64,000 nucleotides of DNA from Henriciella barbarensis (GCF_003576345.1 NZ_QWGB01000009.1:124001-188000), one strand, 5' to 3'; numbered from the stretch's first letter, positions 34,140 through 43,015 are shown. Notes: generated from the sequence alone by a model not told the origin. Numbers and translations: made by a program.

Positions 34140-35888
34140 TCAGGCCGCCTCAGTCTCGACCGGTTCACCGAGATTCTTTGGGCCATCGACTTCGAAACGA
34201 TCAGCCTCACGCGACACCCAGTCGGCGACTTTCTCTTCGTCCACGCCCAGCTGGCGCAGGATGTCTGCTGCCATTTCGATACCTTTAGGCTCACCCATGG
34301 ACAGCCAGGCGCGCATGCCGAGATTGGCGAACCTTTGCCGGTCGGCCTCGTTGTCGACTGAAACAAAGCGCGGCGTATCTGGAAATTCGCGCTGCGCCGC
34401 AGGGGTCAGATCGCGCGAAACTTCATAGCGCGGCGCACCGATGATGACGGCGCGCGGGCTCGGCCCAGCGACGGCTTCAACGAGACGGAGATTTGCGGCA
34501 TTGCCGAAAGCGACCTTATAGCCGTCAGCGATCGCGGAAACGAAACGCTCCGGTTCTGCGTCCAGGCAGACATGAGGGATGTCGTGATCGAAAAGCGCGT
34601 CGGCTGCGAGGCGGCCGGCCTGGGTCATGCCAAAGATGATGACGGGGCGATCGGGGCCGATCGGTGTAATCTCGTTGATCGGTCTGGTCTGGCCTTTCAG
34701 CATGTTTGCGACTTTGCGCGAGAGCCGCATGCCGCCGGCAGCCCAGAACGGGGCGGCGGCGAGTGAAAGCGCGATGGAGGCGACCGCAATGGTGTCGAGT
34801 GCCGGGGGAACGGCATCGGTTGTCATCACGAGAATGGACAACACAACAAGCGTGAACTCAGACCCCTGCGCCAGCAGGAAGGAAAGCTGCACGCTTCCCG
34901 GATTGCTCCACTTATTGAGGCGTGCGGCTGCGAAGCCGGTGAGTGTTTTAACCAACAAGATTGCGGCCGTGACACCGAGCACGACGGGCCAACGGCTGAT
35001 AAGCACGCCAAGGTCTACCGAAAGCCCCACCGACATGAAGAAGAATGAAAGAAGGAGGCCGCGAAACGGGCCGGTTTCCATCTGTACCTGATGTCGGAAA
35101 GCCGTCCCTGAAACTGCCAGACCGGCCAGGAATGCGCCCAGCGTTAGTGAGAGGCCAAGGAACGCCGTTGCAGAGGCTGCACCTAGAACGAGTAACAGGG
35201 TGACAGCGGTGAAGGCTTCCTGGTTTCGGGTCTGTGCCAGTCCCTTGAAGATCGGGCCCATGAGATAGCGACCGGCCGCAAAGGCTACGATGAAGGCGAG
35301 CACGGCGAGGCCGGCTGCTTTCGCAAGGTTGAGCGCCAGCTGCATGCCATCGCCGCCCGCTCCGAGAGAGTTTGCGAAGATGAGCAGGAAAATGGCGACG
35401 ATGTCCTGAAAGATCAGAACGTGCGTCGTGGACCTGCCAAGCGGGCAGGAGCCGAGGCCGCGTTCCACCATGACACGTGAGACGACCGCCGTTGATGAGA
35501 GTCCGAATGATATGCCAAGTGCGAGGGCGATTGGCCAGTCGAGCCCGAACAGGGTGAGCGCAATCGTGAACGGCACGCTTGTCAGCACAAGGTGTGCAGG
35601 CGCGAGACCCATCAGGTCGCGCTGGCTTTCTTTCAACTCGCGCAGGGAAACGTGCAGGCCTATGTCGAACAGCAGGAAAACCACGCCCAACTCTGCCAGG
35701 AGGTGCGTTGTAGAGCTTTCCTCCATGAGGCCGAAAACGTGCGGTCCCATAAGGATACCAACGGCGAGATAGCCGACAATCGGTGAAAGTTTGAGGGCTT
35801 TGGAAACCAGTGCTGCGGCGCCGCCCGCCGCAAGCAACGTCATGGCCGGAATAAGTGCGTCAACTGGTGTTGTTGCGGGGTCCGCCAT
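34140..35888 (-). CDS. CPA2 family cation/proton antiporter with RCK/TrkA-N domain (KefB/YbaL-like)
   Basis: A 582-residue inner-membrane antiporter. The N-terminal ~380 residues hold 12-13 membrane segments, with LSPIVGYLAVGILMGPHVF, ELGVVFLLFDIGLHVS and the STAVVSRVM and LIFQDIVAIFLL motifs of CPA2. The C-terminal half has a Rossmann-type nucleotide-binding domain (RPVIIFGMTQAGRLAADALF) like TrkA-N/KefC. It likely exchanges K+ or Na+ for protons under control of NAD(H) or glutathione adducts; the ion is inferred. The ATG at 35,888 has AGGAGGA about 6 bases upstream. Neighbouring trkH is 4.8 kb away. Confidence 0.92.
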   Translation of the reverse strand: MADPATTPVDALIPAMTLLAAGGAAALVSKALKLSPIVGYLAVGILMGPHVFGLMEESSTTHLLAELGVVFLLFDIGLHVSLRELKESQRDLMGLAPAHLVLTSVPFTIALTLFGLDWPIALALGISFGLSSTAVVSRVMVERGLGSCPLGRSTTHVLIFQDIVAIFLLIFANSLGAGGDGMQLALNLAKAAGLAVLAFIVAFAAGRYLMGPIFKGLAQTRNQEAFTAVTLLLVLGAASATAFLGLSLTLGAFLAGLAVSGTAFRHQVQMETGPFRGLLLSFFFMSVGLSVDLGVLISRWPVVLGVTAAILLVKTLTGFAAARLNKWSNPGSVQLSFLLAQGSEFTLVVLSILVMTTDAVPPALDTIAVASIALSLAAAPFWAAGGMRLSRKVANMLKGQTRPINEITPIGPDRPVIIFGMTQAGRLAADALFDHDIPHVCLDAEPERFVSAIADGYKVAFGNAANLRLVEAVAGPSPRAVIIGAPRYEVSRDLTPAAQREFPDTPRFVSVDNEADRQRFANLGMRAWLSMGEPKGIEMAADILRQLGVDEEKVADWVSREADRFEVDGPKNLGEPVETEAA

Positions 35889-35936
35889 GCCAATCCTCCT
35901 CTGGCCACTATATTGGACCATTGTATGACTAAAGAA

Positions 35937-35966
35937 AGACCGCCGCTTCGATTGAAGCGGCGGTCT
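35937..35966 (-). terminator. Intrinsic terminator of the TorF-porin gene (minus strand)
   Basis: A perfect 13-bp stem, AGACCGCCGCTTC (35,937-35,949) with GAAGCGGCGGTCT (35,954-35,966), and a 4-base GATT loop. On the minus strand the hairpin is followed by TTCTTT, a short U-tract. It lies 60 bases past the porin stop and ahead of the antiporter start. Confidence 0.85.
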
Positions 35967-36028
35967 CTTGTTAGACGGGAAGACGAATTCTTCAGTGCTT
36001 ACCGTGTGGTGCGGAGCTCAAATCGTTC

Positions 36029-36709
36029 CTAGAGCGAGCGACCAATGGAAACGACGAAGTACTCATCCAGCGAGTCATCGTCGGTAGCGATGAAGCGGAA
36101 GTCGAGGTCAAAGCCTTCGAACGACGTCGTCAGGCCGAGCGAATAGTCGGTATAGTCGCCGCCAGCGTCCACGAAGTCGGAATAGCCGACCGTCGCATCA
36201 ACCGAGAAGACGTCATTGATGGGAAGCGCAACGCTACCGGCGTAGTAGAAGGCGTCGCCGATCTCATAGTAGAATTCAGGCGAGTAAGCGATTGATGCGC
36301 CAACTTCGAGCGTATCGCCAAGCGTGGTGCTCGCACCGGCATAGGCTTCGAAGAAGTTCTGCTCTGGATTATCTGGTGCATCCGGATACCAGTAATAGAT
36401 GACGCCGAGATCAAGGTCGAATGCGCCGACTGTCGGCGTCCAGCCTGCGTACAGGTCGATCTCGGTGGACGTTCCATCGCCGAAATCAACGCCAGACGCC
36501 CAGGTGCCGACATAGAAGCTGTCGCTCGCCCAGTCGAAGCCGCCCTGAACCATCGGAGCTTCGTCGGTCTGCGTAATACCGCGGAAGACATAGTTCGATG
36601 TGAGCGTAACGTTGCCGCTCCATTCGCCCTCTTCCTGCGCGAGGGCAGGTGTTGCCATGACCACTGTTGCAGCGGCGAGCGCCCCGAGACGTGTGAATGA
36701 TTTGAACAT
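36029..36709 (-). CDS. TorF family putative porin
   Basis: A 226-residue outer-membrane beta-barrel protein of the TorF (TIGR02001) type. A signal peptide (MFKSFTRLGALAAATVVMATPALAQ) precedes the diagnostic start GNVTLTSNYVFRGITQTDEAPMVQGGFD. Alternating aromatic strands continue to the C-terminus, which ends DEYFVVSIGRSL as expected for a barrel strand. These proteins are found across proteobacteria; the solute is not known. The upstream region holds a 14-bp palindrome (36,793-36,806). Confidence 0.9.
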   Translation of the reverse strand: MFKSFTRLGALAAATVVMATPALAQEEGEWSGNVTLTSNYVFRGITQTDEAPMVQGGFDWASDSFYVGTWASGVDFGDGTSTEIDLYAGWTPTVGAFDLDLGVIYYWYPDAPDNPEQNFFEAYAGASTTLGDTLEVGASIAYSPEFYYEIGDAFYYAGSVALPINDVFSVDATVGYSDFVDAGGDYTDYSLGLTTSFEGFDLDFRFIATDDDSLDEYFVVSIGRSL

Positions 36710-36792
36710 TGTTACTACCTCCTTTGCATCCTCATCACGAGGTGCAGACTGGAGGGGTGCTCAAAAGTCAGCCATGACGAAGTAATCGCGTT

Positions 36793-36806
36793 CGCAAAAT
36801 TTTGCG
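36793..36806. promoter_or_regulatory. 14-bp perfect palindrome upstream of the porin gene
   Basis: CGCAAAATTTTGCG is a perfect palindrome 83 bases upstream of the porin ATG. It lies in a 160-base gap downstream of an SDR gene (same strand). Its position fits an operator or a dimeric regulator site. I cannot assign the regulator. Confidence 0.45.
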
Positions 36807-36869
36807 CCGCAGCACGAAAATCAGGCACAAGACGCAAAAATCGCCTGCTTAAGGTGCTGATCGGGGCGA

Positions 36870-37682
36870 TTATCTCGCAGCTAGAGGGGCGTAACCGAGG
36901 TGAGTCCCTGCATCCACAAGCAAAGTTTCGCCAGTTACGTGGCGTGACGCGTCGGTGAGGAAGAACATGGCCGAGTCCGCGATATCGTCCGGCCCGCTGG
37001 CAGCGTTGAGCGGTGTGGAGCGGGCAACGCTCGCCTCAAGCCGCTCATATTGGTCGGCGCCCATTTCGTCCTTAAACCAACGCGTGCCGATGAAACCGGG
37101 GCATACTGCATTCACGCGGATCGCAGGCGCGAGTGCGCGAGCAAGTGAAAGGGTCATGGTATTGAGCGCACCCTTGGTTGCTGCATACGCCACCGAAGAG
37201 CCGATCCCGGTCACCCCCGCAATTGACGAAATGTTGAGAACGGTCGACGCACGGCCTGTCTGCTCAAACGCATTTACCATGAGTGGCTTGCAGGCCTGCA
37301 TGACCAGAAACGGTCCGGCGACGTTGACGGCATAGGTGTCGAGAAAGTCTTCGCGGCTGAGGGCGTCGAGGTCGGAATGGTCGCGGGCATGGCGGGTGAT
37401 GCCTGCATTGTTGACGAGAATATCAAGGCGGCCCCAGGCGGAGGCCGCGTCGGCAAGCTTGCGTGCGCCTTCCTCGGTGGAGACGTCTGCCGCCACAAGC
37501 TGGGCCTGTGCGCCAGCTTCATTGCAGGCGGCTACTGTCGCTTCACCATCGGCTATGCTGCGCGTACAGTTGATAATCACATCGGCGCCGCGCTCGGCGA
37601 GACGCAGCGCAATGGAGCGGCCAAGCCCTGTTGCCGAGCCCGTTACGATTGCCTTGCGCCCTGCCAGATCCGTGTCAGCCAT
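36870..37682 (-). CDS. Short-chain dehydrogenase/reductase, FabG-like
   Basis: A 270-residue classical SDR. TGSATGLGRSIAL is the nucleotide-binding motif; NNAG (LVNNAGITRHA), the catalytic serine in LNISSIAGVTG and YAATKGA (YxxxK) form the active site. The C-terminal TGETLLVDAGTHLGY is the usual FabG ending. It probably reduces or oxidises a 3-oxoacyl or hydroxy compound; the substrate is unknown. Start ATG at 37,682, 68 bases after the rlmH stop on the same strand. Confidence 0.9.
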   Translation of the reverse strand: MADTDLAGRKAIVTGSATGLGRSIALRLAERGADVIINCTRSIADGEATVAACNEAGAQAQLVAADVSTEEGARKLADAASAWGRLDILVNNAGITRHARDHSDLDALSREDFLDTYAVNVAGPFLVMQACKPLMVNAFEQTGRASTVLNISSIAGVTGIGSSVAYAATKGALNTMTLSLARALAPAIRVNAVCPGFIGTRWFKDEMGADQYERLEASVARSTPLNAASGPDDIADSAMFFLTDASRHVTGETLLVDAGTHLGYAPLAAR

Positions 37683-37750
37683 GCCTGTTTCCTTCCCGGT
37701 TGCTTTTGCGCCACTTGGCCCGGAGAGGCCTGCGGCGTCAATCGGACGGC

Positions 37751-38215
37751 TTAGGCTTTATGATAGGGAAGTCCTGCTTCGAGGCTTGCGGACCTGTAAA
37801 GCTGTTCGGCCAGCATCACGCGCACGAAACGGTGCGGCCAGGTCTGGACGCCAAATGCCATCGTTTGTGGAACAGCCTCGCGAACCGCTGCGCCATAGCC
37901 TTCGGCCCCGCCGATCAGGAAGCAGATGTCTGTCAGGCCCTTATCGCGCTCCTGCGACAGGAAGGATGAAAATGCGGTGGAGGTGAACTGCTCGCCAAAC
38001 TCATCCAACCGGACAGTTCTGGCGCCGGTGGGGATTTTCCCGAGAAGCCGGTCAGCCTCTGCGTCGAGGCCGCCGGATGAATCGACTTCTATCAGGTCAG
38101 CACTTCGAAAGCCGAGCTGACGCCCGGCTTTTCTGAAACGGTCAATATAGTCGTCGAAGAGCTCGCGTTCGGGGCCTTTCTTGACGCGGCCCACCGCGAT
38201 TATCGAGATACGCAC
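37751..38215 (-). CDS. rlmH: 23S rRNA (pseudouridine1915-N3)-methyltransferase RlmH
   Basis: A 154-residue SPOUT methyltransferase that methylates pseudouridine 1915 in helix 69 of 23S rRNA. The start MRISIIAVGRVKKGPERELF matches family N-termini. DEFGEQFTSTAFSSFL, FLIGGAEGYGAAV and the C-terminal HRFVRVMLAEQLYRS and GLPYHK are the SAM-binding knot. It is the last gene of the proA-nadD-rsfS-rlmH run, 16 bases after rsfS. Confidence 0.97.
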   Translation of the reverse strand: MRISIIAVGRVKKGPERELFDDYIDRFRKAGRQLGFRSADLIEVDSSGGLDAEADRLLGKIPTGARTVRLDEFGEQFTSTAFSSFLSQERDKGLTDICFLIGGAEGYGAAVREAVPQTMAFGVQTWPHRFVRVMLAEQLYRSASLEAGLPYHKA

Positions 38216-38231
38216 GTCTCAGGACCGCCGA

Positions 38232-38597
38232 TCAGGCGTGTCCGTGCGCGCTGTCGTCTGCCCAGATCTTCTCCAGATTGTAGAAGCTGCGCACTTCCGG
38301 GCGGAAGAGATGTACAATGATGTCACCAATATCGAGAAGCACCCAATCGGCATTCGGCAGGCCCTCGACCTTAACAGGACGGCCCGTGATTTCCTTCATG
38401 CTCTGGGAAAGATGATCGGCGATGGAAGCGACGTGACGTGCTGAGCGGCCGGATGCGATGATCATCATATCTGCCAGGGAAGACTTTCCCTGTAGGTCGA
38501 TCGAAATGATGTCTTCGGCCTTATCATCTTCAAGATTGTTGATGACGGAGTCGGCAAGCGCGCGAATGTCATCAGCACTGGCTTTGGCGGCCTTCAA
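38232..38597 (-). CDS. rsfS: Ribosome silencing factor RsfS
   Basis: A 121-residue RsfS (Iojap/YbeB) protein, which binds ribosomal protein uL14 and blocks subunit joining during starvation. DKAEDIISIDLQGKSSLADMMIIASG, SARHVASIADHL, GLPNADWVLLDIGDIIVHLF and the final YNLEKIW are in the usual order. Length is normal. It lies between nadD and rlmH. Confidence 0.96.
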   Translation of the reverse strand: MKAAKASADDIRALADSVINNLEDDKAEDIISIDLQGKSSLADMMIIASGRSARHVASIADHLSQSMKEITGRPVKVEGLPNADWVLLDIGDIIVHLFRPEVRSFYNLEKIWADDSAHGHA

Positions 38598-38678
38598 TGG
38601 CTGCGGGCTGGAAGAGGGCAGGGCTTATTCCTTTTTTCTCAATACAACACCCTTCATAACATGCGCGGCCTAGCGGCT

Positions 38679-39254
38679 CTAGCCTTTTTGCGCGTGGGCC
38701 CGCAGTTGCGTCGAAGAGGTAGCGTCGAACGGCGCTTTCAGGAACACCCAGGCTGGCGGCGCTGTGTGTGGAAGCAGCGCCGCATCTCTTTCGGGCAGGC
38801 GTGCGTGAGCATACCGGCGGGCGAAAGGGGAGCTGAGCGCGCGTGGACCTGCGTCAGGGCGTGAAACGATGCAGAGCGGCAGCATCGAGGCAACTGATTC
38901 CCAGTTCTTCCAGTCGTGAAAATTCTGAAGGCTGTCTGCGCCCATGAGCCAGACGAAATTCGCGCCGTGGCAATTGGCCGTGAACGCTCGTACGACGTCG
39001 GCCGTGTATCGTAGCCCCGCCCAATGCTCGAAATCGCTGACGAACATCTTCGGGTGGTTGCCGACAAGCTCACGCACGGCGTGGAGCCTGTCATAGAAAT
39101 CTGCAGGCTTGGATTTTAGCGGGTTGCCGCTGGCTGGCAGCCAGTAGATCCAGTCAAGATTCAACCGTTTCATCGCTGTCTTGGCGACATGCAGGTGGCC
39201 AGAATGGGGTGGGTCGAATGAGCCGCCAAACAGGCCGATACGCTGGGTCGTCAT
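38679..39254 (-). CDS. nadD: Nicotinate-nucleotide adenylyltransferase
   Basis: A 191-residue nucleotidyltransferase that makes nicotinate adenine dinucleotide in NAD synthesis. The GLFGGSFDPPHSGHLH motif carries the HxGH-type signature; NPLKSKP, GADSLQNFHDW and the C-terminal DATSSTQLRAH (SSTxLR) complete the active site. The start chosen (MTTQRIGLFGG) begins at the first conserved residues, though it has no strong ribosome-binding site; the frame is open to 39,359, overlapping the proA end. It sits between proA and rsfS. Confidence 0.93.
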   Translation of the reverse strand: MTTQRIGLFGGSFDPPHSGHLHVAKTAMKRLNLDWIYWLPASGNPLKSKPADFYDRLHAVRELVGNHPKMFVSDFEHWAGLRYTADVVRAFTANCHGANFVWLMGADSLQNFHDWKNWESVASMLPLCIVSRPDAGPRALSSPFARRYAHARLPERDAALLPHTAPPAWVFLKAPFDATSSTQLRAHAQKG

Positions 39255-39324
39255 TGCCGGTGGCAGCGTGCGCACAGGGGACAGGTAGGGGGAGGGTAAG
39301 GTCAGTGTGATGTCTTCTGTCTGC

Positions 39325-40611
39325 TCAGGGCCGGGTCTGGCCGGTTCCGCGCACGACATATTTGAAAGTGGTCAGCTGTTCCGCGCCGACCGGGCCGCGG
39401 GCATGAATGCGACCGGTCGCAATTCCGATCTCTGCGCCCATGCCGAACTCTCCGCCATCAGCAAACTGCGTCGAGGCGTTGTGAAGCGCGATGGCGGCAT
39501 CGACCTCGTTCAGGAAACGGTCTGCTGTCGAGGTGTTCTCTGTGACGATGGCTTCGGTGTGACCGGTGCCATAGCGCGCGATGTGGGCAAGCGCGCCATC
39601 AAGGTTCTTCACCACCTTGATGGAAAGGATCGGCGCGAGATACTCGGTACGCCAGTCCTCTTCAGTGGCTAAAATCATGTCGGGCAACAACTCTTTTGCC
39701 AGTGTGTCGCCGCGCAGTTCGCACCCTGCCTCACGAAGTGGCGCCGCGATAGCCGGAAGAAGGCGCGGCGCAATGGCTTCGTTGATCAGCAGTGTTTCCA
39801 TCGCCCCGCAGACACCGGTTCGCCGCATCTTGGCGTTGAAGGCGATGTCGACGGCTTTCTGCGGGTCGGCGTCCGCGTCGATATAGATATGACAAAGGCC
39901 TTCCAGGTGGCCAATGACAGGAACGCGCGCATCCTTCTGGACGCGCTCGACCAGCCCCTTGCCGCCGCGTGGGACAACGACATCAAGGTTACCATCCAGT
40001 CCGGTCAACATATGCCCGACCGCCTCGCGTTCCGGCGTGCCGACGAGTTGGAGCGCGTCAGCGGGCAGGCCGGCGCCATCAAGTCCTGAGCGTAGGGCGG
40101 TTGCGATGGCAAGCGCGGAGTTAAGGCTCTCGCTGCCTGCCCGAAGGATTGCCGCATTTCCGGAGCGAAGGCAGAGCGCAGAGGCATCAGCCGTTACATT
40201 GGGGCGGGATTCATAGATGATGCCGATCACGCCCAGCGGTGTCCGCACGCGTGAAATGTCGAGACCTGAAGGTACCGTCCAGTTGGCGATGGTCTGGCCG
40301 ACTGGGTCTTCGAGGCCCGCGATCATGCGGACAGCGTCCGCCATGGCGCGCATGCGTTCCGGGGTCAGCAGAAGGCGGTCCAGCATGGCGTCCGACAGCT
40401 GCTTCTGTTTTGCCTGCTGCATGTCGAGTGCGTTGGATTTCAGGATCTCGCCTTGCGATGTTTCCAGCGCATCCGCCATAGCGAGCAGGCCGCGGCTGCG
40501 GTCCTTCGCTGTCAGGTGGGACAGACGTTGGGAAGCGGCTCTCGCGCGCTTCCCCATGTCGAGCATGAGGTCAGTAAGGCTTGTTTCAGATGTCTGCATA
40601 ATCCGGCTCAT
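39325..40611 (-). CDS. proA: Glutamate-5-semialdehyde dehydrogenase (gamma-glutamyl phosphate reductase)
   Basis: A 428-residue ProA, the second enzyme of proline synthesis, reducing gamma-glutamyl phosphate with NADPH. RVRTPLGVIGIIYESRPNVTADA, CLRSGNAAILRAGSES, and the catalytic cysteine in MRRTGVCGAMETLL are diagnostic. The terminal GRIHARGPVGAEQLTTFKY is standard. Start at 40,611, or an ATG four codons later. proB is not in the window; the nadD-rsfS-rlmH run follows, a common alphaproteobacterial order. Confidence 0.97.
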   Translation of the reverse strand: MSRIMQTSETSLTDLMLDMGKRARAASQRLSHLTAKDRSRGLLAMADALETSQGEILKSNALDMQQAKQKQLSDAMLDRLLLTPERMRAMADAVRMIAGLEDPVGQTIANWTVPSGLDISRVRTPLGVIGIIYESRPNVTADASALCLRSGNAAILRAGSESLNSALAIATALRSGLDGAGLPADALQLVGTPEREAVGHMLTGLDGNLDVVVPRGGKGLVERVQKDARVPVIGHLEGLCHIYIDADADPQKAVDIAFNAKMRRTGVCGAMETLLINEAIAPRLLPAIAAPLREAGCELRGDTLAKELLPDMILATEEDWRTEYLAPILSIKVVKNLDGALAHIARYGTGHTEAIVTENTSTADRFLNEVDAAIALHNASTQFADGGEFGMGAEIGIATGRIHARGPVGAEQLTTFKYVVRGTGQTRP

Positions 40612-40694
40612 TGTGAGAAGTATGTGCAGGAAAGCCGATGGGCGTGCAAGTCAGTGAGCGAAGCCTGCGATACCTGCCGTAGCGCAAGGCCTGC

Positions 40695-42149
40695 CTAGCC
40701 GCGCCAGAACCGGGAGGTCATCAGTGTAAAGACGGCAACGAACTCAAGCCGTCCGAGCAACATGGTCGTGAGGCAGATCCACTTGGCCGCGGTTGGTATG
40801 TTCTGGAATGTGGAGGAGGGGCCAATTTCAGGGCCAAGACCCGGGCCGACATTGGATACGCTGGTCGCCGCGCCGGAAATTGCCGAGAGGGGGTCCATGC
40901 CTGTGAGCGAGAGGAGGACGGCCGCGACGACGAAAGTCGCGAGGTACAGGAACACGAAGACCATGACCGACTGAAGTGTGTCGGAGGACACGACGCGCCC
41001 GGCATAGCGTACGCGCACGATCCGGTTCGGACGGACGATTTGCGCGGCGTATGCGGCAACCGCCTTGAAGCTGATTTCCAGCCTGAACATCTTGATGCCG
41101 CAGGCTGCGGACCCGGCGCAGCCGCCAAGAAATGTCGCGGCCAGAAAGATGACTGTTACAGGGCTGCCCCAGGTGTCATAGGGAGCCGAGGCGTATCCGG
41201 TGCCTGTCATTATCGAGATGATGTTGAACAGCGCCTGCCTGAAGCCGTGGAAGACATGATCGAATATCGGCGGGTCAACGACGGCTTCATGCCAGATTAC
41301 GATGACTAGCGCGAACAGAATTGCGAGCCAGAAATAGAGCCTTGGCTGGGGGTCCGACGCAAAGGGGCGCCAGCGCCCATGCAGGATGAGCAGGGTGAGC
41401 AGGCTGAATGGCAAGCCTGCGACGAACATGAAAAAGGTCGCTGCATAGGCGGCAGGCGTGTCACTGAAATAGCCGAATGAGGCATCGTGGGTGGAATACC
41501 CGCCTGCCGACATTGTCGTCATGGAGTGGGCGATGGCATCAAACGCGCTCATGCCGCAGGCGGCGTATGCGATCGCGCAGATTGCGGAGATGAGCAGGTA
41601 GACAATACCCGTTTGGGCGGTGATTTCGGTGATACGGGGCAGGAATTTGCCTGACACATCCGAGCTCTCGATCTGGAAGAGCTGCATGCCGCCAACGCGC
41701 AGCATGGGCAGGATCACGATCGCGGTCACGATGATGCCGATACCGCCGATCCATTGCAGGATAGCCCGCCAGAGAAGGATGCCGCGCGGCGTGGAGTCCA
41801 GTCCCGTCATGACTGTTGCGCCAGTCGTAGTCAGGCCCGACACTGCCTCGAACATGGAGTCTGTAAACCTCATGCCGTAGCTGATAAAGGGAATGGTCGC
41901 GATCAGCGGCAGGGCAATCCAGATCACCACGGTCAAGAGGAAAGCCTCACGGGCGCCTGTAGACGGTGGCGCGCCGCCGGCCAGCACGGCAAGACCTGCG
42001 CCGATCAGAATGCTGACCGCGGACGATACCAGGAAGATGGGCCATTGGTCAGAACTGTCCGCAATGTCCAGCACGGCTGAAGGGATCATTGCTGCGCCCA
42101 ACAGGGCAACCATGATGCCGATGGCAAATATGACAGCTCGAATCTGCAT
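40695..42149 (-). CDS. trkH: Trk-type potassium uptake transporter TrkH
   Basis: A 484-residue inner-membrane K+ uptake subunit. The four pore (selectivity-filter) segments are visible: SGLTTTGATVM, MTTMSAGGYSTHD, SIMTGTGYASAP and ATSVSNVGPGLGPE. The FISYGMRFTDSMFEAVSG lead-in and WIGGIGIIV are typical. TrkA, the regulatory subunit, is not adjacent. Its gene is divergent from mraZ, with a 365-base gap that carries the dcw promoter. Confidence 0.95.
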   Translation of the reverse strand: MQIRAVIFAIGIMVALLGAAMIPSAVLDIADSSDQWPIFLVSSAVSILIGAGLAVLAGGAPPSTGAREAFLLTVVIWIALPLIATIPFISYGMRFTDSMFEAVSGLTTTGATVMTGLDSTPRGILLWRAILQWIGGIGIIVTAIVILPMLRVGGMQLFQIESSDVSGKFLPRITEITAQTGIVYLLISAICAIAYAACGMSAFDAIAHSMTTMSAGGYSTHDASFGYFSDTPAAYAATFFMFVAGLPFSLLTLLILHGRWRPFASDPQPRLYFWLAILFALVIVIWHEAVVDPPIFDHVFHGFRQALFNIISIMTGTGYASAPYDTWGSPVTVIFLAATFLGGCAGSAACGIKMFRLEISFKAVAAYAAQIVRPNRIVRVRYAGRVVSSDTLQSVMVFVFLYLATFVVAAVLLSLTGMDPLSAISGAATSVSNVGPGLGPEIGPSSTFQNIPTAAKWICLTTMLLGRLEFVAVFTLMTSRFWRG

Positions 42150-42514
42150 CCTTGAGAGCCTCTAGCACCGAACCGGGGCCTAGGTCGCCAAATTCTTCAG
42201 GCCGTCAGTACCCACCTCGGAAGGCCGCCGCTTTTCCCTGACAAAACGCAGGCCACCGGCGAAAAAATGCAGGGGGTTTAATGCGCGTTATTAACCCTTT
42301 GTAAATCAGTCACTTATTGCCTGCAAAGGGCTCTCACCTGTTTTGGCGCTAATCCTTGTTCTCCTATATTCTCTCTATGTTCTTGTTCTGGTCGCTTGTG
42401 AAATAGCCGAATCACCAGCCTCGCCCATTGGTGCCCTAGCCTCCCCATGTTATCCCAAACTTGATCATGATAATCCCACACAGGTGTGGGTCCGGGTTGA
42501 AGGGATAGTGGCTG
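42150..42514 (+). promoter_or_regulatory. Control region of the dcw cluster with putative MraZ operator
   Basis: The 365-base gap between trkH and mraZ. A promoter candidate is TTGGCG (42,343-42,348), 16-base spacer, TATATT (42,365-42,370). Downstream, from 42,421 the four consecutive 10-base blocks each have CCCA or CCCT at the same position (42,424, 42,434, 42,444, 42,454), i.e. TGGG-type direct repeats on the minus strand, as MraZ is known to bind. A fifth CCCA is at 42,475, offset by one base. Further upstream TTAA-N7-TAAA (42,291-42,305) is a weak CtrA-like box, and GAATC (42,409-42,413) is a CcrM-type site. Confidence 0.6.
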
Positions 42515-43015
42515 GTGTTCGTTTCCACCTATGAAACTGCGCTTGATGCGAAGGGGCGGGTGTCTGTGCCCGCATCCTTCCGCGCAGCGCTGGGTGGTGG
42601 ATCGCGTCTCTTCCTGTGGCCCGCTATGGATGGATCGGGATGTCTTGAAGGCGGCGGCGACGAACTGATGGCTCTCTATCGGCAGACTCTCGCTCGTATG
42701 GCGCCAACTGATCCGCATCGCCGGGCTTTCATGCATGCCATCTTCACCAAGTCCGCCGATCTCAAGATGGACGATACCGGCCGTATCACGCTGCCAGGAC
42801 ATCTGCTGGAGGCGGCTGGAATCACGAAGAAACTCGTCTTCGCGGGGGCATTTGACCGCTTCCACATCTGGGAGCCGTCGCGCTTTCAGGCATTCGATGA
42901 GAAGATGGCGCAGGCCGCGCTTGAAAATCAGGGTGCGCTTGATGAGCCTTTCCAGAAGGCCATGGCATCGGGCAACCTGCCAGGTGTCGGCTCGGCCGGC
43001 ACGGGAGGTCTCTGA
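42515..43015 (+). CDS. mraZ: Transcriptional regulator MraZ
   Basis: A 166-residue protein with two SpoVT/AbrB-like MraZ domains: YETALDAKGRVSVPASFRAAL at the N-terminus and SADLKMDDTGRITLPGHLLEAAG in the second half. MraZ represses its own dcw promoter and often other genes, forming rings that bind repeated TGGG elements; matching repeats lie 58-91 bases upstream. Start is GTG at 42,515 with AGGG about 10 bases upstream. The stop overlaps the rsmH start by one base (TGATG). The length is a little longer than the enterobacterial protein, typical for alphaproteobacteria. Confidence 0.95.
   Translation: MFVSTYETALDAKGRVSVPASFRAALGGGSRLFLWPAMDGSGCLEGGGDELMALYRQTLARMAPTDPHRRAFMHAIFTKSADLKMDDTGRITLPGHLLEAAGITKKLVFAGAFDRFHIWEPSRFQAFDEKMAQAALENQGALDEPFQKAMASGNLPGVGSAGTGGL

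Noticed and set aside
42481-42514. GGG-containing repeats just before mraZ as additional MraZ boxes
   Set aside because: Spacing is irregular (6, 8 and 8 bases) and overlaps the ribosome-binding site; the phased CCCN repeats upstream are far better.
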